DNA of 64,000 nt, taken from Gemmatimonadota bacterium (GTDB taxonomy: Bacteria; Gemmatimonadota; Gemmatimonadetes; Longimicrobiales; Gaopeijiaceae). The translations under genes were made by a program, and so were the position numbers. The notes beneath the pieces were generated by a model that saw only the letters and a list, made by a program, of their open reading frames with translations, was not told the origin of the DNA and made no database searches. Positions 18,983 to 27,753 of the stretch are shown one piece after another. Within the stretch, counting starts at the first letter, position 1. Each line of letters opens with the position of its first letter. The DNA lies in contig JBBEBG010000016.1 of NCBI GenBank assembly GCA_040882465.1, positions 1 through 64,000 on the forward strand, read 5' to 3'.

Positions 18983-19506
18983 GCACTCTCCTCCAATAGG
19001 AGCTTTTTGTACTTGCTCAGGAGGAGCCGCCGCTTCAGCGGGGAGATCCGATCGAAGAAGAGAATCCCCTCCAGGTGGTCCACTTCATGTTGCAGAACTC
19101 GGCTGAGCAGCCCTTCTGCCTCGATCCTGATAGGACTCCCCATGGGGTCGAATCCTTCGAGAACCACCCGTCCCGGCCGGCTCACGATGTCGCTTACCCC
19201 GGGGACACTCAGGCACCCCTCGGATTCCCGCTCCTCCTCGACACCCAGCTCGACGATCGTCGGATTCACGACGGCGTGGCGCTCACCCTTTCCTTCTTCC
19301 CCGCGGCTGGTGTCGGCCACGAGCACGCGGAACGGAATCCCGATTTGCGGGGCCGCGAGTCCAGCCCCTTCGGCGAAAACCATTGTGTGGAACATGTCCC
19401 TGACGAGCTCCCGAAGAGCTTCGTCGAAGGTCTCCACCGCATTCGCCTTTTCCCGAAGGATCGGGTCGCCCAGTATAACGATCTCTCGCACCGCCATCTC
19501 GCTCAC
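18979..19506 (-). CDS. def: Peptide deformylase
   Basis: A metal-dependent enzyme that removes the formyl group from the first methionine of new proteins. The three family motifs are intact: GAGLAAPQIG, EGCLSVPG and QHEVDHLEG, which together give the Cys-His-His metal site and the catalytic Glu. The length of 175 residues is typical. The start at 19506 or the second ATG at 19497 are both possible. It lies 40 bases after yajC and overlaps fmt. Confidence 0.96.
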   Translation of the reverse strand: MSEMAVREIVILGDPILREKANAVETFDEALRELVRDMFHTMVFAEGAGLAAPQIGIPFRVLVADTSRGEEGKGERHAVVNPTIVELGVEEERESEGCLSVPGVSDIVSRPGRVVLEGFDPMGSPIRIEAEGLLSRVLQHEVDHLEGILFFDRISPLKRRLLLSKYKKLLLEESA

Positions 19507-19546
19507 TCCACTCCTTTGTTCACCTCAGGGCCGCGGGCACGATCGC

Positions 19547-19822
19547 TCAGGTCGAAGTGCCAGGCGCGGCCGTCCGGCTGATCTTCTGCCGCTCGACGAC
19601 GAGCCGGGTGTTTTCGCCGGTCTTGAGCGTCACCCGATCCTCTTCGACGTGGACGATCGTGCCGATGATCCCACCCACGGTGGCGACCTCGTCGCCCTTC
19701 TTCAGCGCCGCCACCATCGCCTGATGGCGTTTCCTCTCGTCCCGCTGAGGCTTGATGAGGAGCCAATAGAAGATCGCCCCGATCAGGAGGACCTGGATCG
19801 CGATCGAAAGCATCGGGCTCAA
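19547..19822 (-). CDS. yajC: Preprotein translocase accessory subunit YajC
   Basis: A small single-span inner-membrane protein associated with SecDF. The 91 residues have one membrane segment (about 5-22, ending FYWLLIKPQ), followed by the conserved basic stretch RDERKRHQ and the family beta domain (KKGDEVATVGGI, then GTIVHVEED). The second ATG at 19813 may be the true start. The gene is 90 bases after tgt, an order (tgt-yajC) common in many bacteria. SecD and SecF are not in the window. Confidence 0.92.
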   Translation of the reverse strand: MSPMLSIAIQVLLIGAIFYWLLIKPQRDERKRHQAMVAALKKGDEVATVGGIIGTIVHVEEDRVTLKTGENTRLVVERQKISRTAAPGTST

Positions 19823-19913
19823 TTAGGCCTCCACGTCCATCGGACAGGCACCGGTTGATGGGTTCACCTTTTCGTTCACTCCACACCGAGATTTTTCTCG
19901 TGCCGCGGGGACT

Positions 19914-21065
19914 CTACCCCGCCTTGCCCCGGTACCGTTCCAGCCAATCGGCGCTCCAAGTCGCGAAGCGCCCCTCGCGGACACGCCGTCTCGCCACCTC
20001 GGCAAGCCGAATGAGGAAGCGGAGATTGTGCAGGGAGAGGAGCCGGTGGGCGAAGGCCTCGCCGGCCACGGTCAGGTGCCGAAGGTAGGCGCGGTCGTAA
20101 CGCCGGCAACACTCCGCGTCGCATTCGGGGTCGAGGGGCCCGGTATCCCGCTGGAATCGCGCGGCCTTGAGGTTCACCTGTCCTTCCGCCGAGGTCCAGG
20201 CGGTGCCGTGGCGCGCGTTCCGGGTGGGGGCCACACAGTCGAAGAGGTCGCACCCGCGGGCGATCGCTTCGAGAAGGTCGTCCGGATATCCGACGCCCAT
20301 CAGGTACCGCGGCCGGTCGGCCGGGAGATCGGACTCGAGGGCCTCGAGCGTCGCCCACATCTTTTCCTTCGGCTCTCCGACGGAGAGGCCGCCGATCCCG
20401 AAACCGTCCCAATCCCCCATGGCCCGGACCTCCCGAAGGTGACCGAGCCGCAGCTCCGGATACACGTTTCCCTGGAGGACGGGAAAGAGGCTCTGCGCAG
20501 GGCCTTCCCGTTCAGCCACGAGTTCGTCGAAGCGGCTTCTGCACCGTGCCAGCCAGCGCAGCGTCCGCTCGTTCGCCGCGTGGGCGACTTCCGCCGGGCA
20601 CCCGCCGGGAGGGCATTCGTCGAAGGCCATGATGACGTCCGCACCGAGAAAGCGCTGGATCTCCATGACGCCCTCTGGAGTGAAGAGATGCCGCGACCCG
20701 TCGATATGGCTCTGAAACTCGACCCCTTCGTCACGAATCGAGCGGATCGAGGCGAGGGAAAACACCTGGTACCCCCCCGAGTCGGTGAGGAGGGGCCCGT
20801 CCCAGCGCATGAAGTCGTGGAGTCCGCCGAGCTCGTGGACCAGCCGGTGCCCCGGCCGCAGGTAGAGGTGGTAGGTGTTCGCGAGGATCATCGAGGCGCC
20901 CACCCCCGCAACCTCGGCCGGCGACAAGGTCTTCACCGCGCCGAGCGTTCCCACGGGCATGAACTGGGGAGTCTCGACCACTCCGTGCGGCGTATGGAAG
21001 CGCCCCGTGCGGGCCGCTCCCTCGACGGCGTCGAGAGTGAAGGCGAAGGACTCCGCGGTGTTCAC
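19914..21065 (-). CDS. tgt: tRNA-guanine transglycosylase
   Basis: It exchanges G34 for the queuosine precursor preQ1 in GUN-anticodon tRNAs. The 383 residues carry the substrate motifs ANTYHLYLRPG, LLTDSGGYQVFS (with the catalytic base Asp), GGLSVGEPKE and CVAPTRNARHG. The zinc site is CDAECC with the downstream histidine in LLSLHNL. The ATG overlaps the queA stop (ATGA), so the two successive queuosine enzymes are translationally coupled. Confidence 0.96.
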   Translation of the reverse strand: MNTAESFAFTLDAVEGAARTGRFHTPHGVVETPQFMPVGTLGAVKTLSPAEVAGVGASMILANTYHLYLRPGHRLVHELGGLHDFMRWDGPLLTDSGGYQVFSLASIRSIRDEGVEFQSHIDGSRHLFTPEGVMEIQRFLGADVIMAFDECPPGGCPAEVAHAANERTLRWLARCRSRFDELVAEREGPAQSLFPVLQGNVYPELRLGHLREVRAMGDWDGFGIGGLSVGEPKEKMWATLEALESDLPADRPRYLMGVGYPDDLLEAIARGCDLFDCVAPTRNARHGTAWTSAEGQVNLKAARFQRDTGPLDPECDAECCRRYDRAYLRHLTVAGEAFAHRLLSLHNLRFLIRLAEVARRRVREGRFATWSADWLERYRGKAG

Positions 21066-22213
21066 TCCCCCTCCTCCCTATGCGCCGGCGTCACGACCAT
21101 CGCATCCCCGTACGAATAGAAGCGGTACCCGGTGCCAATCGCGGCTTCATACGCCAACATCGTCGTCCGGTAACCCGCGAAGGCGGCGACGAGCATGAGG
21201 AGGGTGGACCGGGGAAGGTGGAAGTTGGTGATCAGAGCATCCACGATGCGGAACCGGTGGCCGGGACGGATGAAAAGCTCCGTCTCGCCGGATCCCGCCC
21301 GGATCGTGCCGTCTGGATCGGCCGCTCCTTCGAGGGTCCGGACGACCGTGGTTCCGACCGCCCAGATCCGTCCGCCCCTCGCCCGCGTTTCGGTGATCGC
21401 GCGGGCGGTTTCGGGAGGAAGTCTCCACGATTCACGGTGGAGGCGATGCTCGCCGGAGTTCTCGGACTCTACGGGGCGAAAGGTGCCGGGGCCGACGTGG
21501 AGCGTCACCCGAGCGATGCCGACACCCCCCGCCTCGATTGCCTCGAGGAGCTCCGGCGTGAAGTGGAGTCCCGCGGTCGGCGCGGCAACCGATCCCGGCT
21601 CGCGGGCGTAGACGGTCTGGTAGCGCTCACGGTCGAGCGGCTCGTCCTCCCGCTCGAGGTAGGGGGGAAGGGGAATCCGGCCCAATTTTTCCAGAACTTC
21701 GTCGGGGCGGCCCGCGGTCTCGAGGCGCACGATGCGCCCTCCGTCGGGAAGCCCCTCCTCGATGACCACGGTCAGCTCCCCGGAGACCACGAGCCTCCGC
21801 CCCGGCTTGAGCTTCGCCCCGGGACGCACGAGCGCCTCCCAGCGCAGGGCGTTCTCCACTTTTCCCGGAGCCACGGGCCGCAGGAGCAGGACCTCGCAGC
21901 GTGCGCCGGTCGGCTTGATCCCGATCAGGCGAACGGGGAGGACGCGGCTCTCGTTTAGGACTAGGAGGTCGCCCCTCGCGAGAAGGGAGGGAAGATCGAA
22001 GAAGTGGAGGTGCGCGAGCTCCGGCGGGGCCGGCGGGACCTCGAGCCGTCCCTCACCGTCCCCGGTAGGGCCCCGCGGCACGACGAGGAGCCGGCTCGCG
22101 TCCCGGCGCTCGGCCGGATAACGCGCGATGCGCCCCTCCGGAAGTGCGTAGTTGAACGCGTCGGTCCTGGACAGGTCCGGACGCGTGCCACGGGGATGTG
22201 CGAAAGCGCTCAC
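21062..22213 (-). CDS. queA: S-adenosylmethionine:tRNA ribosyltransferase-isomerase QueA
   Basis: It moves the ribosyl part of SAM onto preQ1-modified tRNA to give epoxyqueuosine. Family motifs seen are [16 protein letters not shown] near the N-terminus, [29 protein letters not shown] and [13 protein letters not shown]. The product of 383 residues is somewhat longer than the usual 340-350 because of about 15 extra N-terminal residues and a short insertion. It overlaps tgt by ATGA on one side and the ruvB stop on the other. Confidence 0.95.
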   Translation of the reverse strand: MSAFAHPRGTRPDLSRTDAFNYALPEGRIARYPAERRDASRLLVVPRGPTGDGEGRLEVPPAPPELAHLHFFDLPSLLARGDLLVLNESRVLPVRLIGIKPTGARCEVLLLRPVAPGKVENALRWEALVRPGAKLKPGRRLVVSGELTVVIEEGLPDGGRIVRLETAGRPDEVLEKLGRIPLPPYLEREDEPLDRERYQTVYAREPGSVAAPTAGLHFTPELLEAIEAGGVGIARVTLHVGPGTFRPVESENSGEHRLHRESWRLPPETARAITETRARGGRIWAVGTTVVRTLEGAADPDGTIRAGSGETELFIRPGHRFRIVDALITNFHLPRSTLLMLVAAFAGYRTTMLAYEAAIGTGYRFYSYGDAMVVTPAHREEGE

Positions 22214-23247
22214 TCCCTGAAGAGCGACCCCTGGTCCGGGACCCCTTCCGGCGGGGTGTAGCCGAACCGGCGATAGGCGCGGGCGGTCGCGATGCGCCCC
22301 CGGGGGCTCCGCATCAGAAAGCCCTCCTGGATCAGGAAGGGCTCGTAGACCTCCTCCAGCGTTTCGGTGTCCTCGCTCAGAGCGACCGCGAGGGAGGCGA
22401 GCCCGACCGGCCCGCCGCCGAATTTCTCCAAAATCGTCTGGAGGATCCGCCCGTCCATCTCGTCGAGCCCGTATTCGTCCACGTCGAGGAGCTCCAGGGC
22501 AGAGCGGGCGACGTCTCCGCTGACCACGCCGGCGGCGCGCACCTGGGCATAGTCGCGGATGCGGCGGAGAAGCCGGTTGGCGACCCGGGGGGTTCCGCGC
22601 GCCCTCCGCGCCAACTCCCGTCCTCCCTCTTCGGTCATTTCGATGTCGAGGAGCTCGGCGCTCCGCTGAACGATTCGCTCGAGATCCTCGGGTGGATAAA
22701 AACCCAACCGATGCACGATTCCGAAACGCGCCCGCATCGGAGCTGTGAGAAGCCCGAAGCGCGTCGTGGCGCCGACGAGGGTGAAGCGCGGGATCTCCAT
22801 CGTCATCGTCTGTGCATGTGGCCCCTCGGAGATCCTGACCTCCACGCGGTAATCCTCCATCGCTGGGTAGAGGAACTCCTCGATGACCGGCCGCAGGCGA
22901 TGGATTTCGTCGATGAAAAGAACGTCCCCCACGCTCTGGTTCGTGAGGAACCCCACCAGGTCGGCCGGCTTCTCGAGGACGGGTCCGGAGGTCGTGCGGA
23001 TGGCCACGCCCATCTCTTCCGAGATGAGGGCGGCGAGCGTCGTCTTCCCGAGACCCGGCGGGCCGTGGAAGAGGATGTGATCGAGCGCCTCCCGGCGCCC
23101 GCGCGCCGCCTCGATCGCGATCCTCAGCCCTTCCTTGACCTTCTCCTGGCCGACGAATTCGTCGAGACGCCTCGGGCGAAGGGTCGGTTCGATCCCGCGA
23201 TCCTCCTCCAGGACCTCGGGCGTCGTCACCTCACGCCGGGCCTTCAT
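22210..23247 (-). CDS. ruvB: Holliday junction branch-migration helicase RuvB
   Basis: An AAA+ motor that drives branch migration with RuvA. The 345 residues start with a short lead to [11 protein letters not shown]. Walker A is [12 protein letters not shown], Walker B is FIDEIHRL, and the sensor and C-terminal winged-helix parts ([25 protein letters not shown]) are present. The chosen ATG at 23247 overlaps the ruvA stop; the long upstream open frame is a shadow of ruvA and ruvC. Confidence 0.97.
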   Translation of the reverse strand: MKARREVTTPEVLEEDRGIEPTLRPRRLDEFVGQEKVKEGLRIAIEAARGRREALDHILFHGPPGLGKTTLAALISEEMGVAIRTTSGPVLEKPADLVGFLTNQSVGDVLFIDEIHRLRPVIEEFLYPAMEDYRVEVRISEGPHAQTMTMEIPRFTLVGATTRFGLLTAPMRARFGIVHRLGFYPPEDLERIVQRSAELLDIEMTEEGGRELARRARGTPRVANRLLRRIRDYAQVRAAGVVSGDVARSALELLDVDEYGLDEMDGRILQTILEKFGGGPVGLASLAVALSEDTETLEEVYEPFLIQEGFLMRSPRGRIATARAYRRFGYTPPEGVPDQGSLFRE

Positions 23248-23828
23248 CGGCGGGCCAGCACCTTGCGCACGATCTCCTCGGCCTTCCCGCCCGCGGCCTC
23301 CCCCAGGACCGCCCGCACGGCGCCGTCCGCTTCCTGGAAGGGCATCCCGAGCGCCACGAGTACCTGCACGGCGGCCTGCGGCCCTTCCCCTCCACCCGCC
23401 CCGGCCGCGAGGTCCGTCTCGATGCCTGCCATCCGGTCCGAGAGCTCGAGGACGAGACGCTCGGCCGTCTTCCGTCCCACTCCCGACACCTGTACGAGCG
23501 CGGCGATGTCCTTTTCGGCGAGAGCCCGGGCCAGCCGCGGCGCCGGATATGTCGAGAGCATGGCGAGCGCGAGCTTGGCCCCCACCCCCGTCACCGCCAC
23601 GAGCCGGAGGAACAACGCGCGCTCCCCCTCGGTCAGGAAGCCGAAGAGGGCGACCTGGTCCTCCCGCACGCGGTACACGGTACGGAGCTCGACTTCCTGG
23701 CCCGTGGGAGGAAGCCGCATGGCGACGGAGAAGGGGATCTCGATCTCGTAAACGACGCCGCCCGAGGTGGCGATCTCCACGCCATGCTCGGTCCGGGAGA
23801 CGAGGGTGCCGATGAGGCGGGAGATCAC
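23244..23828 (-). CDS. ruvA: Holliday junction-binding protein RuvA
   Basis: It binds four-way junctions as a tetramer and loads RuvB. The 194 residues show the N-terminal OB fold starting ISRLIGTL, two helix-hairpin-helix motifs ([13 protein letters not shown] and [13 protein letters not shown]) and a C-terminal RuvB-binding domain after a Gly/Ala-rich linker. The start is GTG at 23828, giving a GTGA overlap with the ruvC stop. No ATG is near, and the GTG fits the conserved N-terminus exactly. Confidence 0.96.
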   Translation of the reverse strand: MISRLIGTLVSRTEHGVEIATSGGVVYEIEIPFSVAMRLPPTGQEVELRTVYRVREDQVALFGFLTEGERALFLRLVAVTGVGAKLALAMLSTYPAPRLARALAEKDIAALVQVSGVGRKTAERLVLELSDRMAGIETDLAAGAGGGEGPQAAVQVLVALGMPFQEADGAVRAVLGEAAGGKAEEIVRKVLARR

Positions 23829-24403
23829 GGGCGGCCCCGCGCTGCAAAGCGGTGTGGGAGCGTCCCCCCACTGCCGAGGGCGCCGTCGACCCCCATGACG
23901 AAGTGGCAAAGCGCGGCCGCCACCCCGTCCGCGGCGTCCGACGGCGCCGGGGGAGTCTTCAAGCGAAGGCGTTCCTGCACCATGAAACCGACCTGATCCT
24001 TGGTGGCGTTTCCGTGTCCCACCACGGCCTTCTTGATCTCGCGGGGGGAATATTCGTGGATCGCGACGCCGCGGAGCGAGGCCGCGAGGAGGATCGCGCC
24101 CCTCGCGTGCCCGAGAACGAGGGCGCTCCGAACGTTTTTTCCCTGAAAGACGGCCTCGACGGAGACGGCGTCCGGCTGGAATCGCGCGAGCACCGCCTCG
24201 ATTTCTTCGAAGATCTCCCGGATTCGGTCTGCCAGGGGCGCCTTCGAGGTCGTCCGGACGACCCCACATTCCAGAAGGGAAAGCCGGCCCTCCCCCGTCC
24301 GGGAAACGACCCCGTACCCGGTCGCCGTCGTCCCCGGGTCGATCCCCACCACCGTCAGCTCCCGGCCCTCCCGTTCCCGGCCCACCCCCCCGCTCACCCT
24401 CAC
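23825..24403 (-). CDS. ruvC: Crossover junction endodeoxyribonuclease RuvC
   Basis: It resolves Holliday junctions by paired cuts. The 192 residues carry the RNase-H-like catalytic acids: Asp in [14 protein letters not shown], Glu in SVEAVF, and the two Asp in [12 protein letters not shown]. About 15 residues precede the GIDPG strand, longer than usual, so a GTG a little downstream may be the real start. It lies 10 bases after yebC, giving the common order yebC-ruvC-ruvA-ruvB. Confidence 0.95.
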   Translation of the reverse strand: MRVSGGVGREREGRELTVVGIDPGTTATGYGVVSRTGEGRLSLLECGVVRTTSKAPLADRIREIFEEIEAVLARFQPDAVSVEAVFQGKNVRSALVLGHARGAILLAASLRGVAIHEYSPREIKKAVVGHGNATKDQVGFMVQERLRLKTPPAPSDAADGVAAALCHFVMGVDGALGSGGTLPHRFAARGRP

Positions 24404-24413
24404 GAAGGGTTCG

Positions 24414-25163
24414 TCACGACATCGCCTCTTCCATCACCCGCTCGTCAATGTTCGCGTTGGACGAGACCTTCTGGACGTCGTCGTGCCCCTCCAGCACCTC
24501 GAAGAGTCTCAGGAGCCGCTCCGCGTCCCCCCGGGTGACCTCGATCTCGCTCTGCGGAATCATGGCCAACTCGGCCTGGGTGACGGCGATCCCGGCCTTC
24601 CGGAGGCCGCTCTGGACCCCGTGGAAGTTGGCGACTTCGGTCGTGATCACGAATTCGTCCCCCTCCGCGGCCACGTCTTCCGCGCCCGCCTCGAGAGCCG
24701 CTTCCAGGACCGCTTCCTCCTGGTACCGCTTGGCGTCCACGTAGATCTGGCCCATTCTCTGGAATTGCCAGGCCACCGAACCCGAGGTCCCCAGGTTGCC
24801 CCCGTTCCGCTCCAGAATGTGCCGGATTTCTGCCACGGTCCGATTCTGGTTGTCCGTCGTCGTTTCGATGAAGAGGGCCACGCCGCCTGGACCGTACCCT
24901 TCGTACGCGATTTCCTCGTAGGAGACCCCCTCGAGCTCGCCGGTGCCGCGTTTGATCGCCCGATCGATGTTCTCCGCGGGCATGTTCCCGTTTTTTGCGG
25001 TATCCACCGCGAGCCGAAGCCGGGCATTGGACTCCGGATCGCCGCCACCGGCCCGGGCCGCCACCGTGATCTCGCGGATCAACCGCGTGAAGAGCTGCCC
25101 GCGCTTCTGGTCGTTGATCGCCTTCTGCCGTTTGATTTGCTTCCACTTACTGTGACCTGCCAC
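24414..25163 (-). CDS. yebC: YebC/PmpR-family transcription or translation factor
   Basis: A 249-residue protein of the YebC family, starting MAGHSKWKQIKRQKA as nearly all members do. The family is described both as a DNA-binding regulator and, for some members, as a factor that relieves ribosome stalling. Other signature segments are FTRLIREITVAARAGG, NMPAENIDRAIKRG, YEGYGPGGVA and NRTVAEIRHIL. It is the first gene of the ruv cluster. The gap of 188 bases before it holds the probable promoter of the long minus-strand chain. Confidence 0.96.
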   Translation of the reverse strand: MAGHSKWKQIKRQKAINDQKRGQLFTRLIREITVAARAGGGDPESNARLRLAVDTAKNGNMPAENIDRAIKRGTGELEGVSYEEIAYEGYGPGGVALFIETTTDNQNRTVAEIRHILERNGGNLGTSGSVAWQFQRMGQIYVDAKRYQEEAVLEAALEAGAEDVAAEGDEFVITTEVANFHGVQSGLRKAGIAVTQAELAMIPQSEIEVTRGDAERLLRLFEVLEGHDDVQKVSSNANIDERVMEEAMS

Positions 25164-25351
25164 ACACGCCTCCTGAAGTACGCGACGTCTCCCGTCGGAG
25201 AGGGGTCGGAACCGAGTGCTTGAGGGGGAGAATATACGAGCGGCGCCGGAGGGCGGACCACCCCGGGGCCGGGTCCAGGGCGCCTCTCGGAGGGATTCGC
25301 GGGAGCGCGAGGGGCACGCGCCGGGCTCCCGCGCCGTTCAGAGGCGGGCGG
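25164..25351. other. Intergenic region between rhomboid gene and yebC
   Basis: The 188 bases lie after the rhomboid stop and before the yebC ATG, both genes being on the minus strand. They are GC-rich with several short inverted repeats, including GGGAGC and GGGCTCCC around 25308-25335. I find no T-run to make a clear terminator and no promoter good enough to claim, though a promoter for the yebC-ruvCAB chain would be expected here. Confidence 0.35.
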
Positions 25352-26197
25352 TCAGTTGGACCGGCGCTTCTTGGAGACCTCGTCCAGGACCTTCCGCTCC
25401 TCGTCCGTGAGGGCCTCGATTCCGCGGGCTGAGATCTTGTCGAGAATCCGATCCACCTCGTCGAGGAGCTCCTCTTCCCGCTTGCGGGAGCGCAGTAGAT
25501 TCCGCCCCGTGGAAGCACGGGAATCCGCCTCCTCCCGCGATGGTTCACGTGGCACGATCGCAAAACGCTCCGAAGGCCGGGACCTTCGGGCTTCCCCGAA
25601 TCGGGCCGTGAGCCGGTCACCCAGCTTGATGTACGCCAGCCCCGCCAGAACCCCGCCCATGTGCGCGAAGTGGGCGACCCCTCCCCCTTCCCCCCCAAAA
25701 CCGCTGATGAAGGAAAGCGCGAAGAAGATCATCACGAGGAGGATCGCTTTGACCGGAAAGATCCCCCAGACGTAGATCGGCGTGTCGGGCCAATAAAGCG
25801 CGAAAGCGAGCATCAGCCCGTAGGTCGCCGCGGACGCCCCGATGATGCTCGAGCTGGAGGCGAAGACGAAGCTCAGAGCCACGCCTCCGAGACCGCAGAT
25901 CAGAAAGTATTTGATGAACTCGTTCGATCCCCAGCGGCTTTCCAGGGGTGGTCCGAAGAAAAAGAGCACCAGCATGTTCATCAGCAGGTGCCAGCCGTCC
26001 GCGTGCAGGAACATGTACGTGACGGCACCCCACGGACGCGTGAACGCGTTTTGCGGGGAAAACCCGAACCATTCGAAGAAAAACCCCTGTCCGACGAGGA
26101 CCGACAGGAAAAAGATCGCCGTATTCGCGACGAGGAGCCGCTTGACCCAAGGGGTCAGGGAGTCAGCGAAGCCGAGCCGCTGCGATCCATATGACAT
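25352..26197 (-). CDS. Rhomboid-family intramembrane serine protease with soluble C-terminal tail
   Basis: A 281-residue polytopic membrane protein. The rhomboid core has six predicted membrane segments. The HxxxN pair appears as HLLMN in segment 2, the nucleophile serine is in GASAATYG, and the second catalytic histidine is in AHFAHMGG. The nucleophile motif is GASA rather than the usual GASG. After the last segment a charged tail of about 90 residues ends in a helical DRILDKISARGIEALTDEE-type stretch, which resembles the DUF6576 tail found on other bacterial rhomboids. Substrates are unknown. The gene is 76 bases downstream of ddl. Confidence 0.9.
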   Translation of the reverse strand: MSYGSQRLGFADSLTPWVKRLLVANTAIFFLSVLVGQGFFFEWFGFSPQNAFTRPWGAVTYMFLHADGWHLLMNMLVLFFFGPPLESRWGSNEFIKYFLICGLGGVALSFVFASSSSIIGASAATYGLMLAFALYWPDTPIYVWGIFPVKAILLVMIFFALSFISGFGGEGGGVAHFAHMGGVLAGLAYIKLGDRLTARFGEARRSRPSERFAIVPREPSREEADSRASTGRNLLRSRKREEELLDEVDRILDKISARGIEALTDEERKVLDEVSKKRRSN

Positions 26198-26273
26198 GGG
26201 GTACCCGGAGTAAAAGCCGGTTCGCGCCGGGGAAGCGAATGGGGGTTCATACTACCTCCCCGCGGCAGAGGAT

Positions 26274-27356
26274 TCAACCCGCCCCGCCAGGAGTTGTTCC
26301 GGCGCCGCCCGGAGGGCCCGCGAGGCGCCTCAGGGCGACTCTCACGATTCGGTCGCAGAGCTCCGCGAATGGGATCCCCGCCGCTTCCCCGGCCTTGGGG
26401 AGGAGCGAATAACGCGTCAGTCCCGGGAGGGCATTCGCCTCCAGGCACCAGGGAACGCCCGCCTCGTCCACGATGAAATCCACCCGGGAGAAGTCACGAA
26501 GGAAGAGGATCCGGTGGACCTCGAGGGCGAGCGACTGCACCCGCCCGGCGAGCTCCCGAGAGATCTGCGCTGGAAAAATTTCCTCGGCGAGTCCCGGCTG
26601 ATACTTGCAGGCGTAATCGAAAAGCTCGTGGGCCGGCACGATCTCCCCGACCGGAAGGGCCTCCTCGCCCACGATTCCGACGGTGAGCTCGCGTCCCCGC
26701 ACGTAGCGCTCGAAGAGGATGCGGTCCTCGTAACGAAGCGACTCTTGCACGGCCGCCCTGAGCTCGGTCCGGTCGTGCGCGAGGGTGAGCCCGAGAGTGG
26801 AGCCTCCGGAAGGTGGCTTCACAATGACGGGAAATCCGAGCTCGGCCTCGACCCGCTCGAGAGCAACGGGTCCGGCAATCCAATCCGGTGTCGGGATCCC
26901 GGCGGCCCGCATCAGACGCTTGCTCACTTCCTTGTCCATCGCGAGGGTGCATCCCAGCCGTCCACTTCCGGCGTACGGGAGTCCCGTCAGGTCGAGGAGG
27001 GCCTGGAGCGTCCCGTCTTCCCCCGAGCCGCCGTGGAGCGCGGGAAAGACGAGGTCGGTCCCCAAGACTTCCGGCGCTCGGGTGAGCGCGGTCGTGTCGC
27101 CGGTCGCCAGAAGGTCCGGGACGCCCGCCGGGGGGGGGGCTTCCGCGACGCCAGAGGCGAGGTGGCGGTCCACTTCGGCCGAAGAGAGGACGCCGCGCGC
27201 GGTGTCCACGCAGACAACCTCGTGGCCGAGCGACTCGAGCGCGCGCGCGACCTGGGTGCCCGACGCGAGCGAGACTTCGCGTTCCGACGAGGCGCCTCCC
27301 ATGAGGACAGTGATCCTCAGGGGTGCCCCGGCCGGCTTGGAATCCGGGCCGGTCAC
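26274..27356 (-). CDS. ddl: D-alanine--D-alanine ligase
   Basis: An ATP-grasp enzyme that makes the D-Ala-D-Ala dipeptide of peptidoglycan. The 360 residues show the N-terminal motif LMGGASSEREVSL, FPALHGGSGEDG, the ATP-binding VIVKPPSGGSTLG, FERYVRGRELTVGI, and the metal- and substrate-binding CLEANALPGLT. The stop is 76 bases before the rhomboid start. The start lies 13 bases after the TonB-C lipoprotein gene, so it is probably co-transcribed with mutS. Confidence 0.95.
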   Translation of the reverse strand: MTGPDSKPAGAPLRITVLMGGASSEREVSLASGTQVARALESLGHEVVCVDTARGVLSSAEVDRHLASGVAEAPPPAGVPDLLATGDTTALTRAPEVLGTDLVFPALHGGSGEDGTLQALLDLTGLPYAGSGRLGCTLAMDKEVSKRLMRAAGIPTPDWIAGPVALERVEAELGFPVIVKPPSGGSTLGLTLAHDRTELRAAVQESLRYEDRILFERYVRGRELTVGIVGEEALPVGEIVPAHELFDYACKYQPGLAEEIFPAQISRELAGRVQSLALEVHRILFLRDFSRVDFIVDEAGVPWCLEANALPGLTRYSLLPKAGEAAGIPFAELCDRIVRVALRRLAGPPGGAGTTPGGAG

Positions 27357-27369
27357 TCGGGGAGGCCGC

Positions 27370-27753
27370 TCAATCGAAGCCGGTTCCCTCAGGGCGCCGG
27401 GAGAAGACGACGGGAAGGTTGGCCCACATCCGCACCCGGTCGCCGTTTCTCCGCCCTGGCTGGAAGCGGAGCTCGCGCGCGCCCTCGACCGCGGCCGAAT
27501 CGAGCCCCTGGTGCCCTGAGGACTCCATCACTTCGACAGAGTCCACCACTCCGGTATCGGTGACCCGGACGCGGAGGAGGGTCTCCCCCTCGATGCCCCG
27601 GTCCCAGAGTGAGAGGGGGTATCGAACCTCCTCGCCGTACAGGGGGATGGGCTGCTGAAGATCATCGGGGCCCCCACACGCCGCGAGGGCCCCGAACAGG
27701 CCGACGACAACGACGGGCCCCGCGAACGGACGAAGGAAGCCGCCGACCGTCAT
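27370..27753 (-). CDS. TonB C-terminal-domain lipoprotein
   Basis: A 127-residue exported protein. A signal sequence ends in the lipobox LAAC (about residues 22-25), so it is probably lipid-anchored. The remainder is little more than a TonB C-terminal domain (YPLSLWDRGIEGETLLRVRVTDTG, then DSAAVEGARELRFQPG is the family pattern). There is no N-terminal ExbB-interacting membrane anchor and no proline-rich spacer, so it cannot act as a classical energy transducer. Its ATG overlaps the mutS stop (ATGA), an unexpected coupling. Likely role: binding an outer-membrane receptor or peptidoglycan, but this is a guess. Confidence 0.78.
   Translation of the reverse strand: MTVGGFLRPFAGPVVVVGLFGALAACGGPDDLQQPIPLYGEEVRYPLSLWDRGIEGETLLRVRVTDTGVVDSVEVMESSGHQGLDSAAVEGARELRFQPGRRNGDRVRMWANLPVVFSRRPEGTGFD

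Noticed and set aside
25352-26197. Inactive rhomboid because the nucleophile motif is GASA
   Set aside because: The serine itself and the second histidine are present, so loss of activity is not shown.
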